From contig JAFTPR010000010.1 of the NCBI GenBank assembly GCA_017463145.1, forward strand, positions 1 through 36,375: DNA of 36,375 nt, given 5' to 3'. Below, in pieces: positions 1 through 6,408 of the stretch. The stretch comes from Clostridia bacterium (lineage in GTDB: Bacteria > Bacillota > Clostridia > Christensenellales > Borkfalkiaceae). A program made the translations under genes and the position numbers. The notes below the pieces were generated by a model. That model did not search any database, had not been told where the DNA came from, and was given only the letters and a program-made list of their open reading frames with translations. Every line of letters starts with the position of its first letter. The first letter of the stretch is position 1.

Positions 1-19
1 GAATCAAACTCTTAAGTTT
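1..19 (-). rRNA. rrs: 16S rRNA, 5' end only (runs off left edge)
   Basis: On the minus strand, positions 12 to 1 read AGAGTTTGATTC, the start of the universal bacterial 16S 27F primer site. The bases just before it align with the first eight bases of mature 16S rRNA, putting the mature 5' end near position 19. Only the extreme 5' end is inside the window. The tandem promoters and roughly 220-base leader upstream agree with the start of an rRNA operon transcribed leftward. So little of the gene is present that the call rests on this one conserved motif plus its context. Confidence 0.85.
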
Positions 20-242
20 AATTGCTTAAAGTCGCTATATATCTCATATATAACAACGGCTCTAACTTTGTTATCTCTTGCTGACTTGCTTTCAAGGTTC
101 CTTGTAAGTTCTTCAACCTACAAGGGCTTTGAAAAAATTAACGGAAATTACCTTTCATTTTCTTGTTGTCACAAATTATTTCTCATTTCTTTCTTATTCT
201 GTTTTTAATCTGCTTTTCCCGAACTTCAGTTCGGTTCTGCCC
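20..242 (-). promoter_or_regulatory. rRNA operon leader (pre-16S)
   Basis: This is the transcribed leader between promoter P2 and the 16S 5' end, read on the minus strand. It contains no credible gene. A small stem-loop (CTTGTA/TACAAG arms, 101-124) and a CCTTGAAAGCAAG stretch resemble the CTTTGAAAACT-type sequences found in Firmicute 16S leaders, where processing and antitermination signals lie. The assignment as leader follows from position; individual boxA or RNase III sites cannot be proven here. Confidence 0.6.
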
Positions 243-263
243 CCTCGCGGCGACAGCTTGTAC

Positions 264-293
264 ATTCTACCATATCCAAGCTACCTTTGTCAA
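264..293 (-). promoter_or_regulatory. rRNA promoter P2
   Basis: Minus-strand TTGACA (288-293) and TAGAAT (264-269) are separated by 18 bp. An A/T-rich tract lies directly upstream of the -35 box, as in UP elements of rRNA promoters. The surrounding sequence is a near copy of the P1 region about 117 bp further upstream, including a shared CAGTTGACAA before the spacer and ACAAGCTGTC after the -10. Confidence 0.75.
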
Positions 294-380
294 CTGTTTT
301 TTATTACTTTTTTAAAAAAATTTTTTTCTTTTTTAAAACTTTTTTCTCAGTTGTGACCCTTCCTCGCGGACAGCTTGTAT

Positions 381-409
381 ATATTACCACTTTATCTTTT
401 TATTGTCAA
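381..409 (-). promoter_or_regulatory. rRNA promoter P1
   Basis: Minus-strand TTGACA (404-409) and TAATAT (381-386) have an ideal 17-bp spacer. A long A-rich UP-like tract (410-450) precedes the -35. With P2 it forms a tandem promoter pair, the usual arrangement for growth-regulated rRNA operons. Confidence 0.8.
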
Positions 410-468
410 CTGTTTTTTCTACCTTTTTTTAAATTTTTTAAAAAAATTCCAAAAATCGTCAAACGCCC

Positions 469-1188
469 TTATTTTTCAAGCTTTTTCGCATTTCTGCCCG
501 CAGGTATTTTTATCACTTCGTCGTAAATAAACACGTTTGTTTGCGGCATTTCCAACAAATACTTGCCAAAGTCCACGCTGTTTTTTACCGTTTTCGGCAC
601 AAGCATACCCGCGCGAATATCCCTCTCGGGGAAATGGTAGTCCGTTCCGCAGGTGACAACCAAGCCCGTATTATTTGCGATACGAACAATCTCCTCGCGT
701 TTTTCAAAATCAGCAGGCGTACAGTTTATTTCTATCCCGTCAAGGTAATCGGTATCCCCCACACCCTCGTGCCGAAGCGGGTGCGCCTGTATAAGCGTGA
801 CCCCGTTTTCCTTACAAAGCGCGTACAGCTCCTTTTGCGTAAGTTGATACAAACAGGGCGTCCGTCTTAAAAAACCTTCCGTAACACCAAATAAAAGATA
901 GTCTGCATAAGCGGGAACGTTGAGCGTAACCTCTAATCCCAACCAAAAAGCAAAACCCAACGTATCGGCATACGCCTTGCCTTTTTTATATTCCGCAATG
1001 ACGGCTTCGATATACGCGCCGTGTTGTTCAGGCGGATAATACCAAGCCTGACAATGATTCGTTAAAATGACGCCGTCGTAGCCGAGTTTACGTTTTTCCA
1101 CGATAATCTGTTCAGGCGTCACCTTGGAACATTTACTCACACCGCACGAATGCGTATGCGTGTCGATCCTCAAAAATGCTTCTTCCAT
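469..1188 (-). CDS. PHP-domain phosphoesterase
   Basis: This 239-residue protein carries the PHP (polymerase and histidinol phosphatase) metal-site motifs in order: HTH at residues 11-13, an NH pair near residue 45, a central Glu in LEVTLN, AHPLRHEG and GTDYHFPERD. PHP enzymes hydrolyse phosphoesters using a multinuclear metal site; the substrate here cannot be deduced. It is the size of stand-alone PHP proteins such as histidinol-phosphatase or tyrosine-phosphatase relatives. The ATG has a strong GGAGGAG site immediately upstream and its own consensus promoter, so it is probably monocistronic. The 3' end lies about 60 bp upstream of rRNA promoter P1, in the same direction. No strong terminator is seen between them. 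Confidence 0.8.
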   Translation of the reverse strand: MEEAFLRIDTHTHSCGVSKCSKVTPEQIIVEKRKLGYDGVILTNHCQAWYYPPEQHGAYIEAVIAEYKKGKAYADTLGFAFWLGLEVTLNVPAYADYLLFGVTEGFLRRTPCLYQLTQKELYALCKENGVTLIQAHPLRHEGVGDTDYLDGIEINCTPADFEKREEIVRIANNTGLVVTCGTDYHFPERDIRAGMLVPKTVKNSVDFGKYLLEMPQTNVFIYDEVIKIPAGRNAKKLEK

Positions 1189-1205
1189 ATTCTCCTCCGA
1201 CGTTC

Positions 1206-1234
1206 ATTATAGCCCTTTTTGGGAGCGTTGTCAA
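1206..1234 (-). promoter_or_regulatory. Promoter of the PHP gene
   Basis: Minus-strand TTGACA (1229-1234), 17-bp spacer, TATAAT (1206-1211): a perfect consensus. The predicted start of transcription leaves a leader of only about 11 bases, nearly all of it ribosome binding site. Confidence 0.85.
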
Positions 1235-1253
1235 CGTTTTGGAAGCAATTTCC

Positions 1254-1282
1254 TTGACTTACGCGTGCGCGCGTGATACAAT
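1254..1282 (+). promoter_or_regulatory. Promoter of small membrane protein gene (1307)
   Basis: TTGACT (1254-1259), 17-bp spacer, TACAAT (1277-1282), followed by an AAGGAG site and the ATG at 1307. It is divergent from the PHP promoter, with 19 bp between the two -35 boxes. Confidence 0.8.
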
Positions 1283-1306
1283 ATATAATATATAAGGAGA
1301 AAACGT

Positions 1307-1525
1307 ATGCTTACCAAACTTCAAGTTCTATTTACGGTCCTTTCCGCTTTATGCGTTGCCGCCGTGATGCCCGTGGGCGTATGGTTGGGCTTTGCATGGG
1401 CAATCGGCTTTATCCTCGGCGCAGTCCTGTTTTTCGGGTTGATGTTGCTTTGCAAACAAAGCGCGCAAGCAAACACCCCGAAGGAAAACGAACAAACGGA
1501 CGAAAACGACAAAAAAACCGAATAA
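1307..1525 (+). CDS. Small two-TM membrane protein, function unknown
   Basis: A 72-residue protein with two hydrophobic segments (about residues 5-24 and 26-48) and a short hydrophilic tail rich in Glu, Asp, Lys and Asn (residues 52-72). I do not recognise the family. Coding is supported by a consensus promoter and an AAGGAG ribosome binding site 7 bases before the ATG. The layout suggests an inner-membrane protein with a charged cytoplasmic tail. No terminator hairpin is evident before the next promoter at 1561. Confidence 0.7.
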   Translation: MLTKLQVLFTVLSALCVAAVMPVGVWLGFAWAIGFILGAVLFFGLMLLCKQSAQANTPKENEQTDENDKKTE

Positions 1526-1560
1526 TTCCTTTTTTACCGAATTTTTTTTAAATACGAAGG

Positions 1561-1606
1561 TTGACAAAAGGCGTTTCGTATAGTATAATAATAGTATCAA
1601 TACTAT
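1561..1606 (+). promoter_or_regulatory. Promoter plus possible operator of gene 1623
   Basis: TTGACA (1561-1566), 17-bp spacer and TATAAT (1584-1589) form a perfect consensus promoter. Immediately downstream, 1591-1606 is a 7-bp perfect inverted repeat (ATAGTAT, two bases, ATACTAT) spanning the expected transcription start. It could be a repressor operator or a 5' mRNA hairpin. The operator role is inference from position and symmetry. Confidence 0.75.
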
Positions 1607-1622
1607 ATGGAGGTATACTGTT

Positions 1623-1841
1623 ATGGCTTCAAAGAAAGATTATTTCGGTCTTGATTGGATTGTAAGCTTGGTGCTTGCCATTATTCCCGTTACGGCGTGG
1701 TTCTGCGGCGTAGTTACGAGATTGCAAGAGGGCAAAATCGTAGCAGGCATCATCCGCATCTTCGGCGGTTGGCTTATCTGGGTGCTCGATCTCGTTTGCA
1801 TGATTACGAAAAAGAGCATTTGCCGTATCCTCAACGTTTAA
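1623..1841 (+). CDS. Small conserved-looking membrane protein
   Basis: A 72-residue protein preceded by a GGAGG site and a perfect promoter, and followed by a strong terminator, so it is a self-contained transcription unit. It has two hydrophobic segments (about residues 13-30 and 40-62) joined by a short basic/acidic loop, and a C-terminal ITKKSICRILNV. Tiny Firmicute membrane proteins with this general layout exist, but I cannot give a function. Its promoter strength and solitary arrangement suggest high or conditional expression. Confidence 0.75.
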   Translation: MASKKDYFGLDWIVSLVLAIIPVTAWFCGVVTRLQEGKIVAGIIRIFGGWLIWVLDLVCMITKKSICRILNV

Positions 1842-1858
1842 TTACGGACATTAAAAAA

Positions 1859-1890
1859 CTGCTCGGCTTCAGCAAAGCCGAGCAGTTTTT
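1859..1890. terminator. Bidirectional terminator
   Basis: An 11-bp perfect stem (CTGCTCGGCTT, 1859-1869, with its complement at 1875-1885) encloses a 5-base loop. It is followed by TTTTT on the plus strand and preceded by AAAAA, so it can end both the plus-strand small gene and the convergent glycosyltransferase gene, whose stop codon overlaps the far side. Confidence 0.9.
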
Positions 1891-1891
1891 C

Positions 1892-2824
1892 TTATTCCAC
1901 AAAATTTTTCTTTTCCGATACGATATATTTCGGGCGGTTTTGCGCTTCCCGATAAATCATTGCAATATGGATATTGGTCAATCCCTGACAAAGCAATACC
2001 GCTCCCGTTGCAACGCCTATCGCAGGAAAAATCCATGCTATAAGCCCGCCAAACGAAACGCCAGCGCAAGACAGCGCGATAAATACAACCATACAAACCA
2101 CACTCAAAACAAGGAGCGCTATCCCCGATTTCAAAGGCAACGTGAGCGTATAGTCGGTATTGGGAAAAATACCCGCTTGGGCGAGCTTACACATTTTTTT
2201 GACGGTGTAATGCGTTTTTCCCGCCACCCGTTGCGGCCGCTCGAAATCAACGAACGCTTGCTTAAAACCCAGCCACGCCGTCTGCGCGCGGAGCAATCTG
2301 TCGTGTTCGCTCAACGAAAGCACGGCGTTGACCACCTTCCGATCGTACAGCTTGAAATCCCCCACGCTTGACGGGATATCCAAGCCCGTTATTTTACGGG
2401 TAAAGCCGTAAAACAGCTTTGCCGTATTCTTCTTAAACGCGGACTCTCCGTGTCGCTTTTCACGTCTGCCGTGAACAAGCTCGTACCCCTCTTTCCATTT
2501 TTCAATCATTTTCAGCGCAACGGCGGGCGGGTCTTGCAGGTCAGCGTCCATAACGAGGACGGCTTCCCCTTTTGCATTGTCCATACCGCAAAGTATTGCG
2601 GGTTGTTGCCCGAAGTTACGGGAAAAACGACAAACCTTTACACGCTTGTCCAATGCGCAAAGCCCGTCCAAAACAGATTGTGTTCCGTCCGTACTGCCGT
2701 CATTGACAAAAATTATCTCGTATTCCTCGCCAAGCGTATCAAATTCTTTCGTCACCGCCGCATGAAAAATCTGCAAACTCTTTTCCTCGTTATACGTCGG
2801 CACGACAATCGAATATTTCACCAT
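1892..2824 (-). CDS. Family 2 glycosyltransferase, DPM1/GtrB type
   Basis: A 310-residue membrane-anchored glycosyltransferase. The N-terminal GT-A domain shows SIVVPTYNEE (residues 5-14), NDGSTDGT (41-48) and the metal-binding DADLQDPP (93-100). The C-terminal part has two hydrophobic segments (about residues 225-285). That layout is typical of polyprenyl-phosphate hexose transferases (DPM1, GtrB, YkoT), which move a sugar from a nucleotide donor to undecaprenyl phosphate at the inner face of the membrane. The open frame continues upstream, but the ATG at 2824 is chosen because it starts exactly at the family N-terminus, has an AGAGGTAG site, and follows a perfect promoter at 2844-2872. The sugar and acceptor pathway are unknown; no flippase or polymer gene is adjacent. 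Confidence 0.88.
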   Translation of the reverse strand: MVKYSIVVPTYNEEKSLQIFHAAVTKEFDTLGEEYEIIFVNDGSTDGTQSVLDGLCALDKRVKVCRFSRNFGQQPAILCGMDNAKGEAVLVMDADLQDPPAVALKMIEKWKEGYELVHGRREKRHGESAFKKNTAKLFYGFTRKITGLDIPSSVGDFKLYDRKVVNAVLSLSEHDRLLRAQTAWLGFKQAFVDFERPQRVAGKTHYTVKKMCKLAQAGIFPNTDYTLTLPLKSGIALLVLSVVCMVVFIALSCAGVSFGGLIAWIFPAIGVATGAVLLCQGLTNIHIAMIYREAQNRPKYIVSEKKNFVE

Positions 2825-2843
2825 AATACTACCTCTTTCCTTT

Positions 2844-2872
2844 ATTATACAATATGCGCGGCGTTTTGTCAA
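2844..2872 (-). promoter_or_regulatory. Promoter of the glycosyltransferase gene
   Basis: Minus-strand TTGACA (2867-2872), 17-bp spacer, TATAAT (2844-2849). It is divergent from the promoter at 2880, with only 7 bp between the two -35 boxes, so the two polymerases may compete. Confidence 0.88.
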
Positions 2873-2879
2873 CATTAAC

Positions 2880-2908
2880 TTGACTTCTTCCCCAAACCGT
2901 GCTATAAT
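2880..2908 (+). promoter_or_regulatory. Promoter giving a leaderless mRNA for gene 2915
   Basis: TTGACT (2880-2885), 17-bp spacer, TATAAT (2903-2908). The expected start of transcription, about 7 bases after the -10, coincides with the ATG at 2915, and no Shine-Dalgarno sequence precedes that ATG. Confidence 0.8.
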
Positions 2909-2914
2909 TTTCAT

Positions 2915-3685
2915 ATGAAAAGTAAAAAAATGTGGCAAGCGTTCTTGCTGATAACAGTTTATCTTGTATTCGTCGCCGTATGCGTATACGCCTTTACGGC
3001 GCTTGGCAACGCCTTTGCGTGGAAGTGGGGCGTACCGTTTGCAATTGGCGTTGTGCTTTGGCTCGTTTCGGCAATCTTGTTCGCCGTAAGGGCGCAAGGC
3101 ACAGCTTTCCGCTACTGCGCTCTGTTTGTAAGCGCTCTTGCCTGCGGACTGCTGATTACTGCCTATGCAGTCGGCAAACAAGTCACCGTACATATCCCCT
3201 CGCTCCTTGCTTTGGCGGGTATAGCAAGCGCCTGTTTCCTTGTCTTTATGGCGTTTCTTACCCCTTATCGACTTGCCGCCAAGCCGTGGTATATTGCCCT
3301 TTGCTCCATACTTTTTGTAGGCGTGTGCATAACGGCAGGGGTATGTTGCGCTCCGCTGTTTGCCAATACCTTTCAAAACGCAACGCATGCGGGTATGTTT
3401 TTCCTGTTCTTTTTATTGCTTGTCGGCGTATTGGGTTTCGGCGCGCTTGCGCCTGCGGAAAACTTCGCCGAGCTGACGGCGGCGCTCGTCACACCGGCAA
3501 TCCTCGTGACCTGCGGCATAGGGATTATCGTACTGATTGCCCTTATTTGCGGCGACGGAGATTGCGACTGCGCCGACTGTGGCATTTCCGACTGTTGCGA
3601 TTGTACAGGAAATTCCAAGGGCAACAACCCCACCGTGTATAATAAAAAGAAGAAAACCACAATGAGCGGGCTTTCCGCACCGTAA
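2915..3685 (+). CDS. Polytopic membrane protein with Cys/Asp-rich tail, function unknown
   Basis: A 256-residue protein with about seven hydrophobic segments between residues 8 and 212. After the last helix comes a short motif dense in Cys and Asp (eight Cys in about 20 residues, near 211-230), then a basic stretch. I do not recognise the family. The cysteine cluster could bind metal or form disulfides, depending on which side it faces; this is inference. The promoter sits so close to the start codon that translation is probably leaderless. An alternative start at Met6 also lacks a Shine-Dalgarno sequence. A terminator follows at 3706. Confidence 0.75.
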   Translation: MKSKKMWQAFLLITVYLVFVAVCVYAFTALGNAFAWKWGVPFAIGVVLWLVSAILFAVRAQGTAFRYCALFVSALACGLLITAYAVGKQVTVHIPSLLALAGIASACFLVFMAFLTPYRLAAKPWYIALCSILFVGVCITAGVCCAPLFANTFQNATHAGMFFLFFLLLVGVLGFGALAPAENFAELTAALVTPAILVTCGIGIIVLIALICGDGDCDCADCGISDCCDCTGNSKGNNPTVYNKKKKTTMSGLSAP

Positions 3686-3700
3686 ATAGACAAAGAAAAA

Positions 3701-3735
3701 AATTTGGGCTTCGACCGATTTGGTCGAAGCCCGAT
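3701..3735. terminator. Bidirectional terminator between gene 2915 and pnp
   Basis: An 11-bp perfect stem (GGGCTTCGACC, 3706-3716, with 3722-3732) has a 5-base loop. On the minus strand it is followed by a long T run (complement of 3695-3705), making it a strong terminator for pnp. On the plus strand the tail ATTTATTTT is weaker. Confidence 0.9.
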
Positions 3736-3746
3736 TTATTTTGTCA

Positions 3747-5846
3747 TTAGTCCATTTTTTCAAGAAGGCGAAGGTCGATTCCCTTTTCACCAATCTTGAT
3801 AATCTCTACTTTAACCTTGTCGCCGATATTAAGAACGTCCTCTACTTGGTTCACTCTCTGTTCGGAAAGCTTCGAGATGTGAATCATACCGTCCTTACCG
3901 GGCGCAAACTCTACGAACGCACCGACTTTGGAGAGGATACGAACGACTACACCCACGAACATATCGCCAACCTCGGGATCGTGCGCAATGCTCTCAACAA
4001 TCGCTTTCGCGCGGTTCGCATTTGCAATATCACCATAGCAAGCGATACATACCGTGCCGTCCTCTTCGATATCGATCTTCGTACCCGTTTGCTCGATAAT
4101 CTTGTTGATGACCTTGCCCTGTTTACCGACAACGTCACCAATCTTTTCGGGGTTGATCTTGAACGTAACGATCTTGGGCGCGTATACGGACAATTCTTCC
4201 TTAACTTCGGGGATACATTCGAGCATCTTGCCGAGGATAAATCTTCTGCCCTCTTGCGCCTGCGCGATTGCATCCAACATAATCTGTTCGGAAATACCCT
4301 TAATCTTGATATCCATTTGGATAGCCGTGATACCCTTTTCCGTACCCGCTACCTTGAAGTCCATATCACCGAGGAAGTCTTCCAAGCCTTGGATATCCGT
4401 CATGATGACGTATTTACCCGTTTCGGGATCTTTGATAAGACCCATAGCGCAACCTGCAACGGGTGCTTTGATGGGAACGCCTGCATCCATAAGCGCCATC
4501 GTCGAGCCGCAAACGGAAGCCATCGAGGACGAACCGTTCGAGGACATAATATCGGATACAACGCGGATTGCATACGGGAATTCGCTAGGTTCGGGAATAA
4601 CGGGAACAAGCGCTCTTTCCGCAAGCGCACCGTGACCGATTTCACGACGGCCGGGGCTTCTAAGCGCCTTTGCTTCGCCCGTACAGTAGCCGGGGAAGTT
4701 GTATTGATGCATATATCTCTTCTCTTCTTCTTCGTCAAGACCTTCCATTCTCTGCGCTTCGCCGAGCATGCCGAGCGTACACGTCGTAAGGGCTTGCGTT
4801 TGACCTCTCGTGAACACCGCCGAACCGTGTACTCTGGGCAGAACGCCGTGTTCGCACCAGATAGGACGGACTTCTTTCAAGCCTCTACCGTCGGGACGGA
4901 TACCCTTATCGAAAATCTTTGCGCGGACGATACCTTTTACAATATAGTAAATGGAATCTTTCACTTCGCGCATCTGTTCGGGATAGATTTCCTTGAAGTG
5001 CTCGATAATCTCTGCTTCCGCTTCCGCTTGACGGGTTTGTCTTTCCTGACGGTCGAACGTGTCGAGCGCAGCGTACAGCTTGTCGTAGCCGTATGCTTTC
5101 ACCGCCGCATCCAAATCTTCGGGAATGTGGTAAAGCTCCATTTCTTTCTTGGGTTTGCCCACTTCTTTGGCAATTTCGTCAATCCAAGCGCAAACCTTTT
5201 TGATTTCCTCGTGACCGTACATAATCGCTCCAACCATCTCCGCGTCGGTCACTTCTTTCGCGCCCGCTTCGATCATAAGGATAGCGTCTTTCGTACCCGC
5301 AAGGGAGAGGTGAATGGTGCTTTGTTCCTTTTCCGCAACCGTAGGGTTGATGACGTATTTCCCGTCGATACAACCAACGATAACCGAACCCGTAGGGCCT
5401 GCCCAAGGAATATCGGAAATCGAAAGCGCAACGGACGAACCGATCATTGCGAGGGGTTCGGGAGCGATATCGGGATCAACGGAAAGCGCCGTCGCTACGA
5501 CGACTACGTCGTTGAAAATTCCTTTCGGGAACAGGGGACGGATAGGTCTGTCAATCAAACGGGAAACAAGGATAGCCTTGTCCGACGCACGTCCTTCGCG
5601 TTTTTTGAAACCGCCGGGGATTTTACCTACGGCGAACATCTTTTCTTCATAGTCAACGGAAAGGGGGAAGAAATCCATACCCTCTCTTGCCGTTTCACTC
5701 ATACAAACCGTTACGTTTACGGCAGTATCACCACAACGCACCAAGCATGCGCCGTTCGCTTGCTCGGCATACTTGCCGATTTCCACTACGAGTTCTTTCC
5801 CCGCATAGTCCGTTTTGAATACTCTTGCATTTTCTAAATTTGGCAT
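3747..5846 (-). CDS. pnp: Polyribonucleotide nucleotidyltransferase (PNPase)
   Basis: PNPase degrades RNA 3' to 5' by phosphorolysis, releasing nucleoside diphosphates, and works in mRNA turnover. The 699-residue length is normal. Two RNase PH domains are visible (first with LIDRPIRPLFPKG; second with IWCEHGVLPRVHGSAVFTRGQTQ), then a KH domain (GDVVGKQGKVINKI) and a C-terminal S1 domain (VGAFVEFAPGKDGMIHISKL). The reading frame is open for 25 more codons upstream, but the ATG at 5846 is preferred: it matches the family N-terminus and has AAGGAG 9 bases upstream. It lies directly downstream of rpsO, the usual rpsO-pnp pairing, with the rpsO terminator and a possible leader hairpin between them. 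Confidence 0.97.
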   Translation of the reverse strand: MPNLENARVFKTDYAGKELVVEIGKYAEQANGACLVRCGDTAVNVTVCMSETAREGMDFFPLSVDYEEKMFAVGKIPGGFKKREGRASDKAILVSRLIDRPIRPLFPKGIFNDVVVVATALSVDPDIAPEPLAMIGSSVALSISDIPWAGPTGSVIVGCIDGKYVINPTVAEKEQSTIHLSLAGTKDAILMIEAGAKEVTDAEMVGAIMYGHEEIKKVCAWIDEIAKEVGKPKKEMELYHIPEDLDAAVKAYGYDKLYAALDTFDRQERQTRQAEAEAEIIEHFKEIYPEQMREVKDSIYYIVKGIVRAKIFDKGIRPDGRGLKEVRPIWCEHGVLPRVHGSAVFTRGQTQALTTCTLGMLGEAQRMEGLDEEEEKRYMHQYNFPGYCTGEAKALRSPGRREIGHGALAERALVPVIPEPSEFPYAIRVVSDIMSSNGSSSMASVCGSTMALMDAGVPIKAPVAGCAMGLIKDPETGKYVIMTDIQGLEDFLGDMDFKVAGTEKGITAIQMDIKIKGISEQIMLDAIAQAQEGRRFILGKMLECIPEVKEELSVYAPKIVTFKINPEKIGDVVGKQGKVINKIIEQTGTKIDIEEDGTVCIACYGDIANANRAKAIVESIAHDPEVGDMFVGVVVRILSKVGAFVEFAPGKDGMIHISKLSEQRVNQVEDVLNIGDKVKVEIIKIGEKGIDLRLLEKMD

Positions 5847-5900
5847 TGTAAAAATTCTCCTTTCTCTTGATTCTTTTTTGTTCTTGTCCGTACCCGACCG

Positions 5901-5948
5901 CTCGGCATACGGTATCGGCATACGTTACGCGAAGAAGCTTATGCCGAG
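5901..5948 (-). promoter_or_regulatory. Possible structured pnp leader
   Basis: Two 9-base perfectly complementary arms (CTCGGCATA at 5901-5909 and TATGCCGAG at 5940-5948) lie 55-100 bases upstream of the pnp start. In several bacteria pnp is autoregulated through RNase III cleavage of a leader stem. This hairpin is in the right place, but its role is inferred. I saw no convincing separate pnp promoter. Confidence 0.35.
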
Positions 5949-5973
5949 GCTTGTCCGCTTAGCGTATACCCGC

Positions 5974-6004
5974 AAAAAAGGGCGAGTTAAAATAACCCGC
6001 CCTT
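5974..6004 (-). terminator. rpsO terminator or attenuator
   Basis: On the minus strand, AAGGGCG and CGCCCTT arms enclose an inner GTTA/TAAC pairing, and the stem is followed by six T residues. Because pnp lies downstream in the same direction with no clear promoter, partial readthrough is likely. Confidence 0.8.
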
Positions 6005-6015
6005 TCGTGCTTTCA

Positions 6016-6276
6016 TTACTTTCTCAACCCCAACGCTTCGACGATAGCTCTGTATCTTGCGATATCTTTTTCTTTAAGATAGTCCAAAAGACCACGGCGT
6101 TTACCTACCATCTTCAAAAGACCGCGGCGGGAGTGATTGTCCTGCTTGTGCTCTTTCAAATGCTCGTTCAAATGATTGATTCTTTGCGTAAGCAAAGCGA
6201 TTTGAACTTCGGGCGAACCCGTGTCGCCTTCGTGCGTTGCGAATTTTGCAATAATTTCGTTCTTTTCCCTTTCTTT
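6016..6276 (-). CDS. rpsO: Ribosomal protein S15, start codon not identifiable
   Basis: The translated frame is a clear S15: [19 protein letters not shown] near the N-terminus, then [20 protein letters not shown], ending in ALGLRK. S15 binds 16S rRNA early in 30S assembly. The frame holds 86 codons; the family is usually 88-89 residues, so only two or three N-terminal residues are missing. An in-frame TAA (6277-6279) sits immediately before the first codon, and there is no ATG, GTG or TTG until well inside the protein. A strong AGGAGG (6281-6286) is correctly placed for a start near 6273-6276. Either a small indel has removed the start codon in this sequence, or an unusual start such as ATT (6250-6255) is used. 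Promoter at 6355; pnp downstream. Confidence 0.88.
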   Translation of the reverse strand, partial: KEREKNEIIAKFATHEGDTGSPEVQIALLTQRINHLNEHLKEHKQDNHSRRGLLKMVGKRRGLLDYLKEKDIARYRAIVEALGLRK

Positions 6277-6354
6277 TTATCCTCCTATGGAATGTTTATC
6301 CCGTATCGCTAAGGGGAACGTGGAGAATCGTTTCTCTTGGCGACCGTTACTATT

Positions 6355-6383
6355 ATTTTAACATAATCTTTGGCGAATGTAAA
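6355..6383 (-). promoter_or_regulatory. rpsO promoter and leader
   Basis: Minus-strand TTTACA (6378-6383), 17-bp spacer, TAAAAT (6355-6360). The leader of about 70 bases down to the AGGAGG includes a small GAGAA/TTCTC hairpin. S15 autoregulation through its leader is known in several bacteria, but I cannot assign a specific structure here. Confidence 0.65.
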
Positions 6384-6408
6384 TTAAATTTGCGCCGTTT
6401 TCCGTTTT

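Larger units (their letters stand above)
243..420. repeat. Tandem duplication of the rRNA promoter segment
   Basis: Two related segments, roughly 243-300 and 362-420, share CCTCGCGG, ACAGCTTGTA, the -10 region, TTGTCAACTGTTTTTT and an A/T tract in the same order, offset by about 117 bp. The simplest reading is duplication of one promoter unit, giving P1 and P2. Confidence 0.65.

Noticed and set aside
129-526. Two Phe-rich plus-strand frames near the left edge
   Set aside because: They are translations of T-rich promoter and leader DNA of the rRNA operon; composition is almost pure Phe/Leu/Ser.
2825-3388. 188-codon upstream extension of the glycosyltransferase frame
   Set aside because: Lies antisense to the membrane protein gene at 2915, has Arg/Lys/Tyr-rich noise composition, and a perfect promoter and ribosome binding site support the ATG at 2824.
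3720-5837. Plus-strand open frame of 705 codons opposite pnp
   Set aside because: It is the antisense of pnp, has a low-complexity Phe/Arg/Asn/His composition typical of shadow frames and no ribosome binding site or known motif.
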